From Streptomyces sp. D2-8 (lineage in GTDB: Bacteria > Actinomycetota > Actinomycetes > Streptomycetales > Streptomycetaceae), in assembly GCF_023184515.1 (NCBI RefSeq), contig NZ_JAAHBP010000014.1:62001-126000 (forward strand): a stretch of DNA of 64,000 nt, given 5' to 3'. Positions 33,149 to 40,935 of the stretch are shown one piece after another; the first letter of the stretch is position 1, and the number at the start of each line of letters is the position of its first letter. The position numbers and the translations under genes are program-made. The notes under the pieces are model-generated. The model saw only the letters and a program-made list of their open reading frames with translations. It searched no databases and had not been told where the DNA came from.

Positions 33149-34127
33149 GCCAACTCCTCACTCTGTGCCGCCGCCTGCCCCATACACGACGCAGGCCCAC
33201 CACTCCCATAACGAGCGGGAGTTCCGCAGGGGTCGGGAGCTGGATCGTTCCGTTCGAATCGTAGGAGGCAACCCTATGCGACAGTTCGGGAGCAGCGGTC
33301 GACCCGGTGGCCGAGTCGGACACGGAGGCGTACGTATTCGGTTCCTCCAGCATGTTCCAGTGGCCGAAGGGCCAGGCGATGACCATGGCGCGGCCCACCA
33401 CCTCGTCCTCGGACACCGTGCCCCCGTAGTCGGTGTCCTGGTGGGCGCGGGAGTCCGCGGAGTTGTTCCGGTGGTCGCCCATCACCCACAGCCGCCCCTG
33501 GGGGACCGTGATGTCGAACGGCGTGTCGGACGGGGCGGCGCCGGGATACAGGTAGTCCTCGTTCAGCGGGATGCCGTTGACGGTCACGCGTCCCTGCGTG
33601 TCGCAGCACTTGACGCGGTCGCCGCCGACGCCGACGACCCGCTTGATGAGGTCCTTCTCGTTCTCGGACGGCAACAGGCCGATGAAGGTGAGCCCTTCCT
33701 TGACCTGCTTGATGACGACGGGGTCGGCCTTCTGCGTGGTGGGCTGCTCGTCCTGGAGCCAGCCGCCGGGGTCCTTGAAGACGACGACGTCCCCGCGCTG
33801 CGGCTTCGAGCCGAACCACGGGGTGAGCTTGTCGACCAGGACGCGGTCGCCGATCTGGATCGTCTGCTCCATGGAGCCGGACGGGATGACGAAAGCCTGG
33901 ACGAGGAACGTCTTCAGCACGAGCGCTATCAGGACGGCGACGCCCACGAGGAGAGGTATCTCCTTGACGGCACCGCGCCTGCGGCGCCGTTTGACCTTGC
34001 GCTGGAGCTTGCGGCGCTCGGCACGCGTACGGCCACCGGACGGGCCGGCGGCGCGCCGGGCGCCGGTGGGCAGCAGGTTCTCCGCGGGGCCCGCAGGGAC
34101 GCCGCGCGGTTTGCCGCGGTTACCCAT
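33036..34127 (-). CDS. sipX: Type I signal peptidase (SipX position), with extended C-terminus
   Basis: A 363-residue signal peptidase. Basic N-terminus (ERRKLQRKVKRRRRRG), membrane anchor, catalytic Ser in IPSGSMEQTI and Lys in LIKRVVGVGGD, box E GDHRNNSADSR, then a C-terminal hydrophobic run ending near VMGVVGLRRVWGRR. The last roughly 43 residues are Arg/Gly/Trp-rich and merely read sipY in another frame; the overlap with sipY is 113 bases. I recall SipX as about 320 residues, so the ancestral stop was probably lost by a frameshift or point change just before sipY. Confidence 0.88.
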   Translation of the reverse strand: MGNRGKPRGVPAGPAENLLPTGARRAAGPSGGRTRAERRKLQRKVKRRRRRGAVKEIPLLVGVAVLIALVLKTFLVQAFVIPSGSMEQTIQIGDRVLVDKLTPWFGSKPQRGDVVVFKDPGGWLQDEQPTTQKADPVVIKQVKEGLTFIGLLPSENEKDLIKRVVGVGGDRVKCCDTQGRVTVNGIPLNEDYLYPGAAPSDTPFDITVPQGRLWVMGDHRNNSADSRAHQDTDYGGTVSEDEVVGRAMVIAWPFGHWNMLEEPNTYASVSDSATGSTAAPELSHRVASYDSNGTIQLPTPAELPLVMGVVGLRRVWGRRRHRVRSWRGGCGGWRTVRTRRRGASRAPRGIRRPGRGQRRDLRE

Positions 34128-34845
34128 GGGCGCCCGTCCTTCCGGCGGCAGGCACGCGCGCGTAGGCGTCGGGGCGGTGCAGCCGGGTGGCGTGGCCGAA
34201 GGGCCAGATGATCCCGTCGGCGCGGCCGATCACGTCGTCGACGGGGATCATGCCGCCGCCCGGCGAGCCGAGGTGGTCGCGGGAGTCGCTGGAGTGGCTG
34301 CGGTGGTCGCCGAGGACGAACAGGGTGCCGCCGGGCACGACGACGTCGAAGGGCACCGTGGACGGGCTGTCGCCGGGATACAGGAAGCCCGACTCGTCGA
34401 CCGGCCGGCCGTTCACCTGGATGCTCCCCTCCCTGTCGCAGCAGACCACGTGGTCTCCCCCCACGCCGACAACGCGCTTGACGTAGTCCGCGTGCCCGAA
34501 GTACCCGGTCCCGTCGAACACGACGATGTCTCCCCGCTGCGGCGCGGCACCGAAACGGTATGCCAACTTATTTACGAGAACCCGGTCCCCGATCCTCAAT
34601 CCCTGCTCCATGGATCCGCTGGGGATCTGGAACGGGCGCAGCACGAACGTGCTGAGCAACAGCAGGAACAGCAGGCAGACCAGCAGGGTGAGGGTGATCC
34701 GGCCGCCCGGGATCCAGGAGCTGACACGCGACAGCAACGCGAAACGCGACCGGTCCTCCGGCCCTGCGGGTTCCGAGGTCGTTTTCTCGGAGCCGGAAGG
34801 GCGGGAGGAGCGGTCGCGCTCCGTCGGCTGTGCTTCGGTGTCCAT
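34120..34845 (-). CDS. sipW: Type I signal peptidase (SipW position)
   Basis: A 241-residue signal peptidase with one clear N-terminal membrane anchor (ITLTLLVCLLFLLLLSTFVL), catalytic Ser in IPSGSMEQGL, Lys in DYVKRVVGVGGD and box E GDHRSHSSDSR. It is the shortest of the four and lacks a C-terminal membrane segment, which distinguishes SipW from X, Y and Z. First of the four-gene array, overlapping sipX by eight bases, and 45 bases after rplS, so it may be read with rplS. Confidence 0.92.
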   Translation of the reverse strand: MDTEAQPTERDRSSRPSGSEKTTSEPAGPEDRSRFALLSRVSSWIPGGRITLTLLVCLLFLLLLSTFVLRPFQIPSGSMEQGLRIGDRVLVNKLAYRFGAAPQRGDIVVFDGTGYFGHADYVKRVVGVGGDHVVCCDREGSIQVNGRPVDESGFLYPGDSPSTVPFDVVVPGGTLFVLGDHRSHSSDSRDHLGSPGGGMIPVDDVIGRADGIIWPFGHATRLHRPDAYARVPAAGRTGAHG

Positions 34846-34890
34846 CGGAGCCAGATGCTATCCGGCCCCGACGCGAACCCCGGAGAGCGC

Positions 34891-35241
34891 TCAGTTGTCG
34901 CGCTTCTCCTTGATCTTCGCGGCCTTGCCGCGCAGCTCGCGCAGGTAGTACAGCTTGGCGCGACGGACGTCACCCCTGGTGACGAGCTCGATCTTCTCCA
35001 CGATCGGGGTGTGCACCGGGAAGGTGCGCTCGACGCCGACGGAGAAGGAGACCTTGCGGACCGTGAAGGTCTCGCGCACGCCGGAACCCTGACGGCGGAT
35101 CACAACGCCCTTGAACTGCTGCACACGGGAGCGGTTGCCCTCGATGACGCGGACGTGGACGTTCACGGTGTCGCCCGGGCGGAAGGCGGGGACGTCGCTG
35201 CGCAGCGACGCGGAGTCGACGGAGTCGAGCAGGTGAGACAT
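34891..35241 (-). CDS. rplS: 50S ribosomal protein L19
   Basis: A 116-residue L19, full length: DVPAFRPGDTVNVHVRVIEG, QFKGVVIRRQGSGVRETFTV, FPVHTPIVEKIELV and RRAKLYYLRELRGKAAKIKE. It lies at the 30S-50S interface. ATG at 35241 is the conserved start with GGAAAG eight bases upstream; the frame runs nine codons further. The 135-base gap from trmD contains a CCCCTG..CAGGGG hairpin near 35333-35347, a possible L19 leader structure. Confidence 0.96.
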   Translation of the reverse strand: MSHLLDSVDSASLRSDVPAFRPGDTVNVHVRVIEGNRSRVQQFKGVVIRRQGSGVRETFTVRKVSFSVGVERTFPVHTPIVEKIELVTRGDVRRAKLYYLRELRGKAAKIKEKRDN

Positions 35242-35376
35242 TTCGTCTGCTTTCCTCGCTGATGCCACAGGTCATCAACGGAAACTAGGTGTTTCGGATC
35301 AGGTGTGTGCGGGTCGGGGCGGACGTCGTCTCCCCCTGTGGCAGGGGCGCACGCCGGACAGACGCACAACAGCTGG

Positions 35377-36210
35377 CTATTCTTCCACGCCGTCGGTCCT
35401 GCGCCAAAATCGGCCGTACGGCTCCCCCGCCGGGTCGGGTGCCCAGCCCAGGATGGAGAGCATCTCGCGGTCCTTCTTGTCGAAGGCCTTCGGGTCGCAG
35501 CGCTCGATGAGGTCGGGCCGGTGGGCGGTGGTGCGCTTCAGGGCCTCGTCGCGACGCCAGCGGGCGATCTTCCCGTGGTGGCCGCTGAGCAGCACGTCGG
35601 GGATGTCCCGGCCGCGCCACTCGGGCGGCTTGGTGTAGACGGGCCCCTCCAGCAGGCTCGCCATGGCGCCGGGCGCGAAGGAGTCGTCGCGGTGGGACTC
35701 GGCGTTGCCCAGGACGCCGGGCAGCAGCCGCGCCACGGCTTCGGTGACGACGAGGACGGCCGCCTCGCCGCCGGCCAGGACGTAGTCGCCGATGGACACC
35801 TCGTAGACCGGCATCCGTGTGGCGTACTCGTCGACGACACGGCGGTCGATGCCCTCGTAGCGGGCCGGCGTGAAGATCAGCCAGGGGCGCTCGGAGAGGT
35901 GGACGGCGAGTTCCTGGGTGAAGGGGCGGCCGCTGGGGGTGGGCACGATGAGGGCGGGCTCGCGGGAGCCCGTCTCGTAGCCGTCGGCCAGGACGGAGTC
36001 CAGCGCGTCCCCCCACGGCTCGGTCTTCATGACCATGCCGGGGCCGCCGCCGTACGGGGTGTCGTCGACGGTGTTGTGGCGGTCGTAGGTCCAGGAACGC
36101 AGGTCGTGGACGTGCACATTGAGCTGTCCACGCGCGCGTGCCTTGCCGACGAGGGAGACGTTCAGCGGTTCCAGGTACTCGGGGAAGATCGTGACGACGT
36201 CGAGGCGCAT
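35377..36210 (-). CDS. trmD: tRNA (guanine37-N1)-methyltransferase
   Basis: A 277-residue SPOUT-class enzyme methylating G37 of tRNAs that read CNN codons, preventing frameshifts. The trefoil-knot SAM site includes DDTPYGGGPGMVMK, FTPARYEGIDRRVVDEY and YEVSIGDYVLAGGEAAVLV, with catalytic D in SHRDDSFAPG nearby. ATG overlaps the rimM stop (TAATG). A C-terminal extension of about 20 residues past the knot-tail domain (WAPDPAGEPYGRFWRR) is streptomycete-typical. Confidence 0.96.
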   Translation of the reverse strand: MRLDVVTIFPEYLEPLNVSLVGKARARGQLNVHVHDLRSWTYDRHNTVDDTPYGGGPGMVMKTEPWGDALDSVLADGYETGSREPALIVPTPSGRPFTQELAVHLSERPWLIFTPARYEGIDRRVVDEYATRMPVYEVSIGDYVLAGGEAAVLVVTEAVARLLPGVLGNAESHRDDSFAPGAMASLLEGPVYTKPPEWRGRDIPDVLLSGHHGKIARWRRDEALKRTTAHRPDLIERCDPKAFDKKDREMLSILGWAPDPAGEPYGRFWRRTDGVEE

Positions 36211-36752
36211 TACGGCTCATCCCGGCTGGAGGCGATCTCGGCGCGGTCGTCGATCAGGCCCGGCGGCGGGGTGATGACGGCCTTCTGCTCCTCGAGGTCG
36301 ATCTCGGTGACGATCTCCTCGACGAAGGGGATCAGCACCTCGCTGCCGTCGGGGCGCTCGACGATGAACAGGTCCTGCGAGGGCAGGTGCGAGATCTCCG
36401 TGATCCTGCCGACCTCGGTGCCGTCCGCGGTGACCACGTCGAGGTCCATGAGCTGATGGTCGTAGTACTCGTCCTCGCCCTCGGGCATTTCCTCCGGGTC
36501 GATCTCGGCGATCAGGAGGGTGTTGCGCAGGGCCTCGGCGCCGGTGCGGTCGCCGACGCCCTCGAAGCGCAGCAGAAGACGGCCGCTGTGGACGCGGCCC
36601 GTCGCGATGGTGAGCGGTCCCGCGGCGGCGGGATCGGTGGTGAGTACGGCACCGGGGCCGAGCCTCAGCTCCGGCTCGTCGGTCCGTACCTCGACGGTGA
36701 CCTCACCCTTGATGCCATGGGCACGGCCGATCCGTTCGACTACCAGTTGCAC
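36210..36752 (-). CDS. rimM: 16S rRNA processing protein RimM
   Basis: A 180-residue 30S maturation factor binding S19 and the 16S 3' domain. N-terminal RimM domain: VVERIGRAHGIKGEVTVEVR; C-terminal PRC-barrel: EYYDHQLMDLDVVTADGTEV, followed by GRITEISHLPSQDLFIVE. An acidic tail follows. ATG start. Downstream of khpA and overlapping trmD, in the standard rpsP-khpA-rimM-trmD-rplS order. Confidence 0.95.
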   Translation of the reverse strand: MQLVVERIGRAHGIKGEVTVEVRTDEPELRLGPGAVLTTDPAAAGPLTIATGRVHSGRLLLRFEGVGDRTGAEALRNTLLIAEIDPEEMPEGEDEYYDHQLMDLDVVTADGTEVGRITEISHLPSQDLFIVERPDGSEVLIPFVEEIVTEIDLEEQKAVITPPPGLIDDRAEIASSRDEP

Positions 36753-36778
36753 GAGTCCAATCTCCTGTCATACGACTG

Positions 36779-36814
36779 CGGGCCGGGGACGGCCCAGTGG
36801 CCCTCCCCGGCCCG
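36779..36814. terminator. Stem-loop between khpA and rimM
   Basis: CGGGCCGGGG (36779-36788) pairs with CCCCGGCCCG (36805-36814). It lies in the only sizeable gap of the rpsP-to-trmD operon and could attenuate or protect the transcript. Confidence 0.5.
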
Positions 36815-36837
36815 AGCCGGTGCTGCTGCGATAAGCG

Positions 36838-37077
36838 TCAGCGGACGTGGTCCACGTCGACGAGGTCGACACGGATGCCGCGACCACCGATGGCGCCCAC
36901 GACGGTACGCAGGGCGCGTGCGGTGCGGCCGTTGCGGCCGATCACCTTGCCGAGGTCGTCCGGGTGGACCCGGACCTCGAGCACGCGACCGCGGCGCAGG
37001 TTGCGCGAGGCGACCTGCACATCGTCAGGGTTGTCGACGATGCCCTTCACGAGGTGCTCGAGAGCCTCCTCGAGCAT
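36838..37077 (-). CDS. khpA: KH-domain RNA-binding protein KhpA
   Basis: A 79-residue single KH domain with the GxxG loop in KVIGRNGRTARALRTVV. KhpA pairs with KhpB/Jag in other bacteria to bind many transcripts and affects cell elongation and division. MLEEALEHLVKGIVDNPDDV is the conserved N-terminus. The ATG lies two bases past the rpsP stop codon, so the two are co-translated. Confidence 0.92.
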   Translation of the reverse strand: MLEEALEHLVKGIVDNPDDVQVASRNLRRGRVLEVRVHPDDLGKVIGRNGRTARALRTVVGAIGGRGIRVDLVDVDHVR

Positions 37078-37079
37078 GC

Positions 37080-37499
37080 TCAGGCCTCGGTCGAAGCGGA
37101 CTCAGCGGCGGCCTCGTCCTTCTTCTCAGCCTTCTTCTTCTGGGTGATCGCCTCACCCTTGCCCTCGTCGTCACCGCCGATGGCCTCGAACGACGGACGC
37201 GCGGCCTTCTCGGGCTGCGTCAGCAGCGGAGCCGGGGCGGGCTCGCCCTTGAACTTCTGCCAGTCGCCGGTCTTCTTGAGGATGGCCATCACGGGCTCGG
37301 TCGGCTGAGCGCCGACACCGAGCCAGTACGCCACACGCTCGGCGTCGACCTCGATCACCGACGGGTTGTACGTCGGGTGGTACTTGCCGATCTCCTCGAT
37401 GGCCCGGCCGTCACGGCGGGTACGGGAGTCGGCGACGACGATGCGGTAGTGAGGCGAACGGATCTTGCCCAGACGCTTCAGCTTGATCTTGACTGCCAC
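37080..37499 (-). CDS. rpsP: 30S ribosomal protein S16
   Basis: A 139-residue S16. Core: KIKLKRLGKIRSPHYRIVVA, DSRTRRDGRAIEEIGKYHPT and VAYWLGVGAQPTEPV. The C-terminal 50 residues are a Lys/Ala/Glu-rich extension typical of actinobacteria (EKAARPSFEAIGGDDEGKGE). GTG start. Leads rpsP-khpA-rimM-trmD-rplS. The upstream 289 bases (37500-37788) contain no gene; TGGCACAATGGCTAG on the minus strand near 37645-37630 may be a promoter, but without a clear -35. Confidence 0.95.
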   Translation of the reverse strand: MAVKIKLKRLGKIRSPHYRIVVADSRTRRDGRAIEEIGKYHPTYNPSVIEVDAERVAYWLGVGAQPTEPVMAILKKTGDWQKFKGEPAPAPLLTQPEKAARPSFEAIGGDDEGKGEAITQKKKAEKKDEAAAESASTEA

Positions 37500-37788
37500 G
37501 GGAGTGGGTTCTCCTGGAATTTGACGTGGTTGGGCACGGCGAGAAGGCCGCGTGGGGTTGCGGTACCCGAGTGCCCGATGGACGCGTCAGCCGGAGGAGA
37601 GAGGGGTCCTGTGCGGCTGTCGAGTACAGCTAGCCATTGTGCCACACCCTGAGGGTCGCTCCCGGCCGGGGCCCGAACCGCTGTGCGGGCATGCCGAGGG
37701 CGCACCCGGCGTGGAGGCACGTCGGGTGCGCAGCCCGGCCCGAGCCCTGCGCCGAAGACCGGCAGCCACGAGATGCCGGTGGAGGGCG

Positions 37789-38391
37789 TCAGCTCGCGAC
37801 CGCTCCCACGACCTCCGGGATGCGGAACGGCTTTCCGCAGCCGCCGCAGACGATCGGGGCCTGGGCGAGCACCGACGGGACGACGCGGACGTTGCGGCCG
37901 CAGTCGCAGACCGCCTTGACGCGTACGCCGCCGCCCGAGGAGCCGTGGCGCGCGGCCGGGCCCCGGAAGGTGCGGGATGTGTCGGAGGACGTCGCGGCGG
38001 TGTGCGCCTTCAGGGCGCGCTGGAGACGCTCCATCGTCGGGCGGTAGCGCCGCTTCGCCTCGGGGGTGAGCGTGACCAGGGAGAAGCCGCTGCTGGGATG
38101 CGGTTCCTCCGGGTGGTCCAGGCCCAGCTCCTCGGCGATCGCGAGGAATCTGCGGTTGTGGTAGCGGCCGGCACGGGAGGTGTCGCGGACGCCGCGCGCG
38201 GCGGCGATGCCATGGACTGCCTCATGGAGCAGTCGCTCGAAGGAGAGCTCGTGACCGCACGCGGACGACGACTCCCCGATCAGGGACTCTGGCGCGGCAA
38301 GGTCGGGCAGCTCGGGGTGGTACCGCTGAATATCGGCCCACGCCTGTGCCAGCTCTGCGGCGAGAACAGGTGGTGTCTGTGTCGTGCTCAC
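37789..38391 (-). CDS. SprT-like HExxH protein with C-terminal zinc ribbon
   Basis: A 200-residue protein beginning VSTTQTPPVLAAELAQAWAD. The central motif FERLLHEAVHGIAAARGV contains HEAVH, an HExxH zinc site, followed by RYHNRRFLAIAEELGL; the order resembles SprT-like metallopeptidases. The C-terminus has CDCGRNVRVVPS and CGGCGKPF, a four-Cys zinc ribbon. It might be a DNA-protein-crosslink or similar protease, but the family is uncharacterised in Streptomyces. GTG at 38391 chosen because the upstream frame is unconserved in character. The 270 bases upstream hold no gene. Confidence 0.7.
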   Translation of the reverse strand: MSTTQTPPVLAAELAQAWADIQRYHPELPDLAAPESLIGESSSACGHELSFERLLHEAVHGIAAARGVRDTSRAGRYHNRRFLAIAEELGLDHPEEPHPSSGFSLVTLTPEAKRRYRPTMERLQRALKAHTAATSSDTSRTFRGPAARHGSSGGGVRVKAVCDCGRNVRVVPSVLAQAPIVCGGCGKPFRIPEVVGAVAS

Positions 38392-38661
38392 GTAATGACA
38401 ACGAGCCGGGGTGCCCCAGTGTTCCGATTCCGGGCCATCCCAAATAATTTGCACGTACCCGTCAGTTGCCTCTGATGCGTCCCGACGAGGGCGGGTGCGC
38501 TGATCTGTGGAGAAGCCTCGCAGCTCACCACAAGGTGGTGCGTAGTCCCGCGTACGCGCCGGCGCGTAGAGCCCATCCGCGCGCTGGGGAAACAGGCGTC
38601 CGCTGATGCGCAAGAGGTGTTTCGGTCGCCTTGCGCTCCACTCGGTGAGCGCGTGCCACAC

Positions 38662-39066
38662 TCAGTAAGCGCGTGCGACGACCGCGACGTTACCGGGTGC
38701 GTCGTCGGCGTCCGGCACCGACCCGTCCTCTTCGACCGGACACCGTACGGTCACCGCGTGATCGGCCGGCTCGGCCTCGCCCTCCTCGCCGAGCACGGCC
38801 CACGGGATGCGCGCCCAGCCGCCGGCCAGGGCGGCCGGTCCTGGTCCTCTTCCGCTCCCAGTCGACCGCGCGGCGGCCGAAGGGAGTGTCGGTGCGGTCG
38901 TCGACGTGGACGCGGACACCGCCCGCCTTCAGCCGGTCGCCGAGCTCGCGGACCTTGGCCAGAACCGCCTCCTCGCCCTTGATCGCGAGCACGACGGCCT
39001 GGATCTGCGCCGGCCCCAGCGCGGGAAGTCGTCCGCCCGGGAGGTGAGAACGGGTGCCGTCGCCAT
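38662..39066 (-). pseudogene. Decayed prolyl-tRNA synthetase gene (proS relic)
   Basis: Three fragments of one class II ProRS are recognisable in order on the minus strand in different frames. MATAPVLTSRADDFPRW (39066-39016) is the N-terminus. LGPAQIQAVVLAIKGEEAVL, then GVRVHVDDRTDTPFGRRAVD (about 39019-38860), is the anticodon-binding domain. GGWARIPWAVLGEEGEAE and VPDADDAPGNVAVVARAY (about 38830-38662) are the C-terminus. The catalytic domain and a second roughly 100-residue stretch are deleted and the frame shifts between pieces. It cannot make an active enzyme. The functional proS must lie elsewhere. Confidence 0.75.
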
Positions 39067-39192
39067 GGCGAGACGGTACGGGCCCACGTTGCCGGAATGT
39101 GAAATCTCGCCATAGGCACATGACAACTCACAAGCCCTGCCCCATTCCACTGGACGACAGGTCGAGGGGGGAGTTTCCTGGCATACGGGGGT

Positions 39193-39206
39193 AGTGCGAG
39201 CGCACT
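39193..39206. promoter_or_regulatory. Inverted repeat upstream of the methyltransferase gene
   Basis: AGTGCG-AG-CGCACT, six perfect pairs, 60 bases upstream of the ATG at 39266. Operator-like but short; no promoter boxes are clear around it. Confidence 0.3.
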
Positions 39207-39265
39207 GTCACGGGGGCCATGGAATCGGGCAAGAGGCAACTCTCGGCGGATTGGGGCGCTTACTT

Positions 39266-40120
39266 ATGACACCTACGCTCGTGCGGCAGCACCTGCCTCA
39301 CGCGGGGGCAGCACCCCGCGTGGACCTGCGTGCACGCGCGCGTGACTGGTCCGAGATCCAGGAGCGGATGCTCGTACCGCTCTACGAGGCCGTCTACGAG
39401 CGACTGGAAGTGGGTCCCGCCACGCGGCTGCTCGGCCTCGGCTGCGGTTCCGGGCTCTCCCTGCTGATGGCCACCGCCCGGGGAGCGGCGGTCACCGGTG
39501 TCGACGTTTCCCCCGAAAGAATGGCCCTGGCGCGGGAGCGGCTGCTGCCCGAGGCGTCGGGCACGCGCACGCGTCGGGACATCCGGCTGGTCGACGGCTC
39601 GCCCCGGGACACCTCGGTGCCGGGCGCTCCCGGGTACACCATGGTGACCGCCTTCGAGCCGATCGGGTGCCTCGCGGGCGACTCGGAGGGGCTGGGCGGA
39701 CTGCTCGCGGAGGCGACACCGCTCGCCCAGCGCGGTGCGGCCGTGGTGCTGGCCGGCTGGGGTCCGCCGGAGCGGTGCGCCACGGCGTCCGTGATGCGGG
39801 TGGCCACGAAGCTGGCGGAGCCGCTGCGCACCTCGGGCAGCTGGCGTCCCGCCTGCCGTGACGACCTGGAGGATGTCGCCCAGCGGGCCGGGCTCAAGCC
39901 GGACGGGTCGGGGCGGGTGGCGTGCCCCTTCGGCTACGCCGATGTGGACAGCGCGGTACGCGGGCTCAAGTCGACGGGGCTGTTCGACGCGGCGATGACG
40001 GCTACGGACCAGGCGCAGGTCGACAAGGAGCTGACCGAGGCCCTGCATCCGCACCAGCGGCAGGACGGGACCGTGTGGATGCCGAACGTGTTCCGGTATC
40101 TGATCGCCCGGACACCCTGA
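39266..40120 (+). CDS. SAM-dependent methyltransferase
   Basis: A 284-residue class I methyltransferase. Motif I is LLGLGCGSGLSLLMATARGA, followed by GVDVSPERMALARERLLPEA (motif II acidic residue D) and RDIRLVDGS. The substrate is unknown; the C-terminal half (FGYADVDSAVRGLKSTGLFD) is of the type seen in small-molecule methyltransferases. ATG at 39266 chosen because the 24 upstream codons look unconserved. Plus-strand orphan between the proS relic and the lipoprotein gene. Confidence 0.82.
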   Translation: MTPTLVRQHLPHAGAAPRVDLRARARDWSEIQERMLVPLYEAVYERLEVGPATRLLGLGCGSGLSLLMATARGAAVTGVDVSPERMALARERLLPEASGTRTRRDIRLVDGSPRDTSVPGAPGYTMVTAFEPIGCLAGDSEGLGGLLAEATPLAQRGAAVVLAGWGPPERCATASVMRVATKLAEPLRTSGSWRPACRDDLEDVAQRAGLKPDGSGRVACPFGYADVDSAVRGLKSTGLFDAAMTATDQAQVDKELTEALHPHQRQDGTVWMPNVFRYLIARTP

Positions 40121-40189
40121 GGAACGAGATTCCGATGCAGGTGTGAATGGTGTGAAGAAAGCACCTTGGGGGGCTTCTGGTTTCACCAA

Positions 40190-40218
40190 GTGGATCACGA
40201 ACGCTTAATGTGATCCAC
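40190..40218. promoter_or_regulatory. Perfect 9-bp inverted repeat upstream of lipoprotein gene
   Basis: GTGGATCAC, 11 bases, GTGATCCAC. The half-sites are one and a half to two helical turns apart (20 bases start to start), ideal for a dimeric regulator, and the repeat ends 38 bases before the GTG start at 40257. The spacer contains AACGCTTAAT, AT-rich for this genome. Confidence 0.6.
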
Positions 40219-40256
40219 CGCTCGGGGGACCTACACATCTGCATACAGGAGCTGCT

Positions 40257-40859
40257 GTGCCGCACCACCAGACCGCGCTGCGCCTCGTCGCGCCCGTCGC
40301 CGTCCTCGCTCTGACGCTCACCGCATGCGGTGGCGGCGACGACACCGCCGACGCGAAGAGCACGGGCACCGCCCAGGCCAAGACCTCACCGTCGCCGGAG
40401 CCGGCCTCCGGCGGCGAGATGGGGACCGGCGAGAGCGCCACGGGCAAGGTCGCGGAGGACCCGGGCGAGGTCACCTACGAGGTCCTGGCGCAGAAGGTCG
40501 ACGTGGGCACCGAGGCGGAGGCGGCGAAGGCCGTCTCCGAGCCGGACAAGGTCAAGGGCAAGGTGCTGGCCGTCGCGCACCTGAAGTACACGCACAAGAG
40601 CGGGCCCGCCCTCACCGACGGTTCCGACGTGCACGACGGCGCCACGGTCTTCGCCGACGGGCAGCGCGGCTCCATCCTCATCGGCGCGTCCGACGACGCC
40701 GCGGGCTGCGAGGACCCCTACGACGTCGACAGCTGGAAGCAGGGCGAGAGCCATGTCTTCTGCGAGACGTACGTGATCCCGGCGAACGCCAAGAGCGTCG
40801 AGGTCCACTGGTCCGAGGAGGACGGCGAGCCGTACATCTGGAAGTTCCCGAACGGCTGA
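40257..40859 (+). CDS. Secreted lipoprotein of unknown function
   Basis: A 200-residue lipoprotein: signal peptide VAPVAVLALTLTAC with lipobox LTAC (C24), then an acidic Thr/Ser/Pro linker and a globular domain of about 130 residues with two cysteines (GCEDPYDV, HVFCETYV) likely forming a disulfide. The body resembles small immunoglobulin-like DUF4352-type domains, but I cannot name the family. GTG start with CAGGAG five bases upstream. Probably controlled through the inverted repeat at 40190-40218. Confidence 0.8.
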   Translation: MPHHQTALRLVAPVAVLALTLTACGGGDDTADAKSTGTAQAKTSPSPEPASGGEMGTGESATGKVAEDPGEVTYEVLAQKVDVGTEAEAAKAVSEPDKVKGKVLAVAHLKYTHKSGPALTDGSDVHDGATVFADGQRGSILIGASDDAAGCEDPYDVDSWKQGESHVFCETYVIPANAKSVEVHWSEEDGEPYIWKFPNG

Positions 40860-40881
40860 TGCGCGAGCCGCTGAGAACCCG

Positions 40882-40917
40882 GTGAGGGCGCCCCCTTGGA
40901 GAAGGGGTCGCCCTCAC
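40882..40917. terminator. Bidirectional terminator hairpin
   Basis: GTGAGGGCG (40882-40890) pairs with CGCCCTCAC (40909-40917), extended by CCCCTT/AAGGGG inside. It separates the convergent lipoprotein and ffh genes. Confidence 0.85.
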
Positions 40918-40935
40918 TGCGGTTCGGACAGGCCG

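Noticed and set aside
31356..34845. Four tandem signal peptidase genes as an assembly duplication
   Set aside because: The four proteins differ strongly in length, termini and sequence; four clustered sip genes are normal for Streptomyces.
37500..37788. Small genes in the rpsP-SprT gap
   Set aside because: Short frames on both strands have no ribosome sites and no recognisable sequence.
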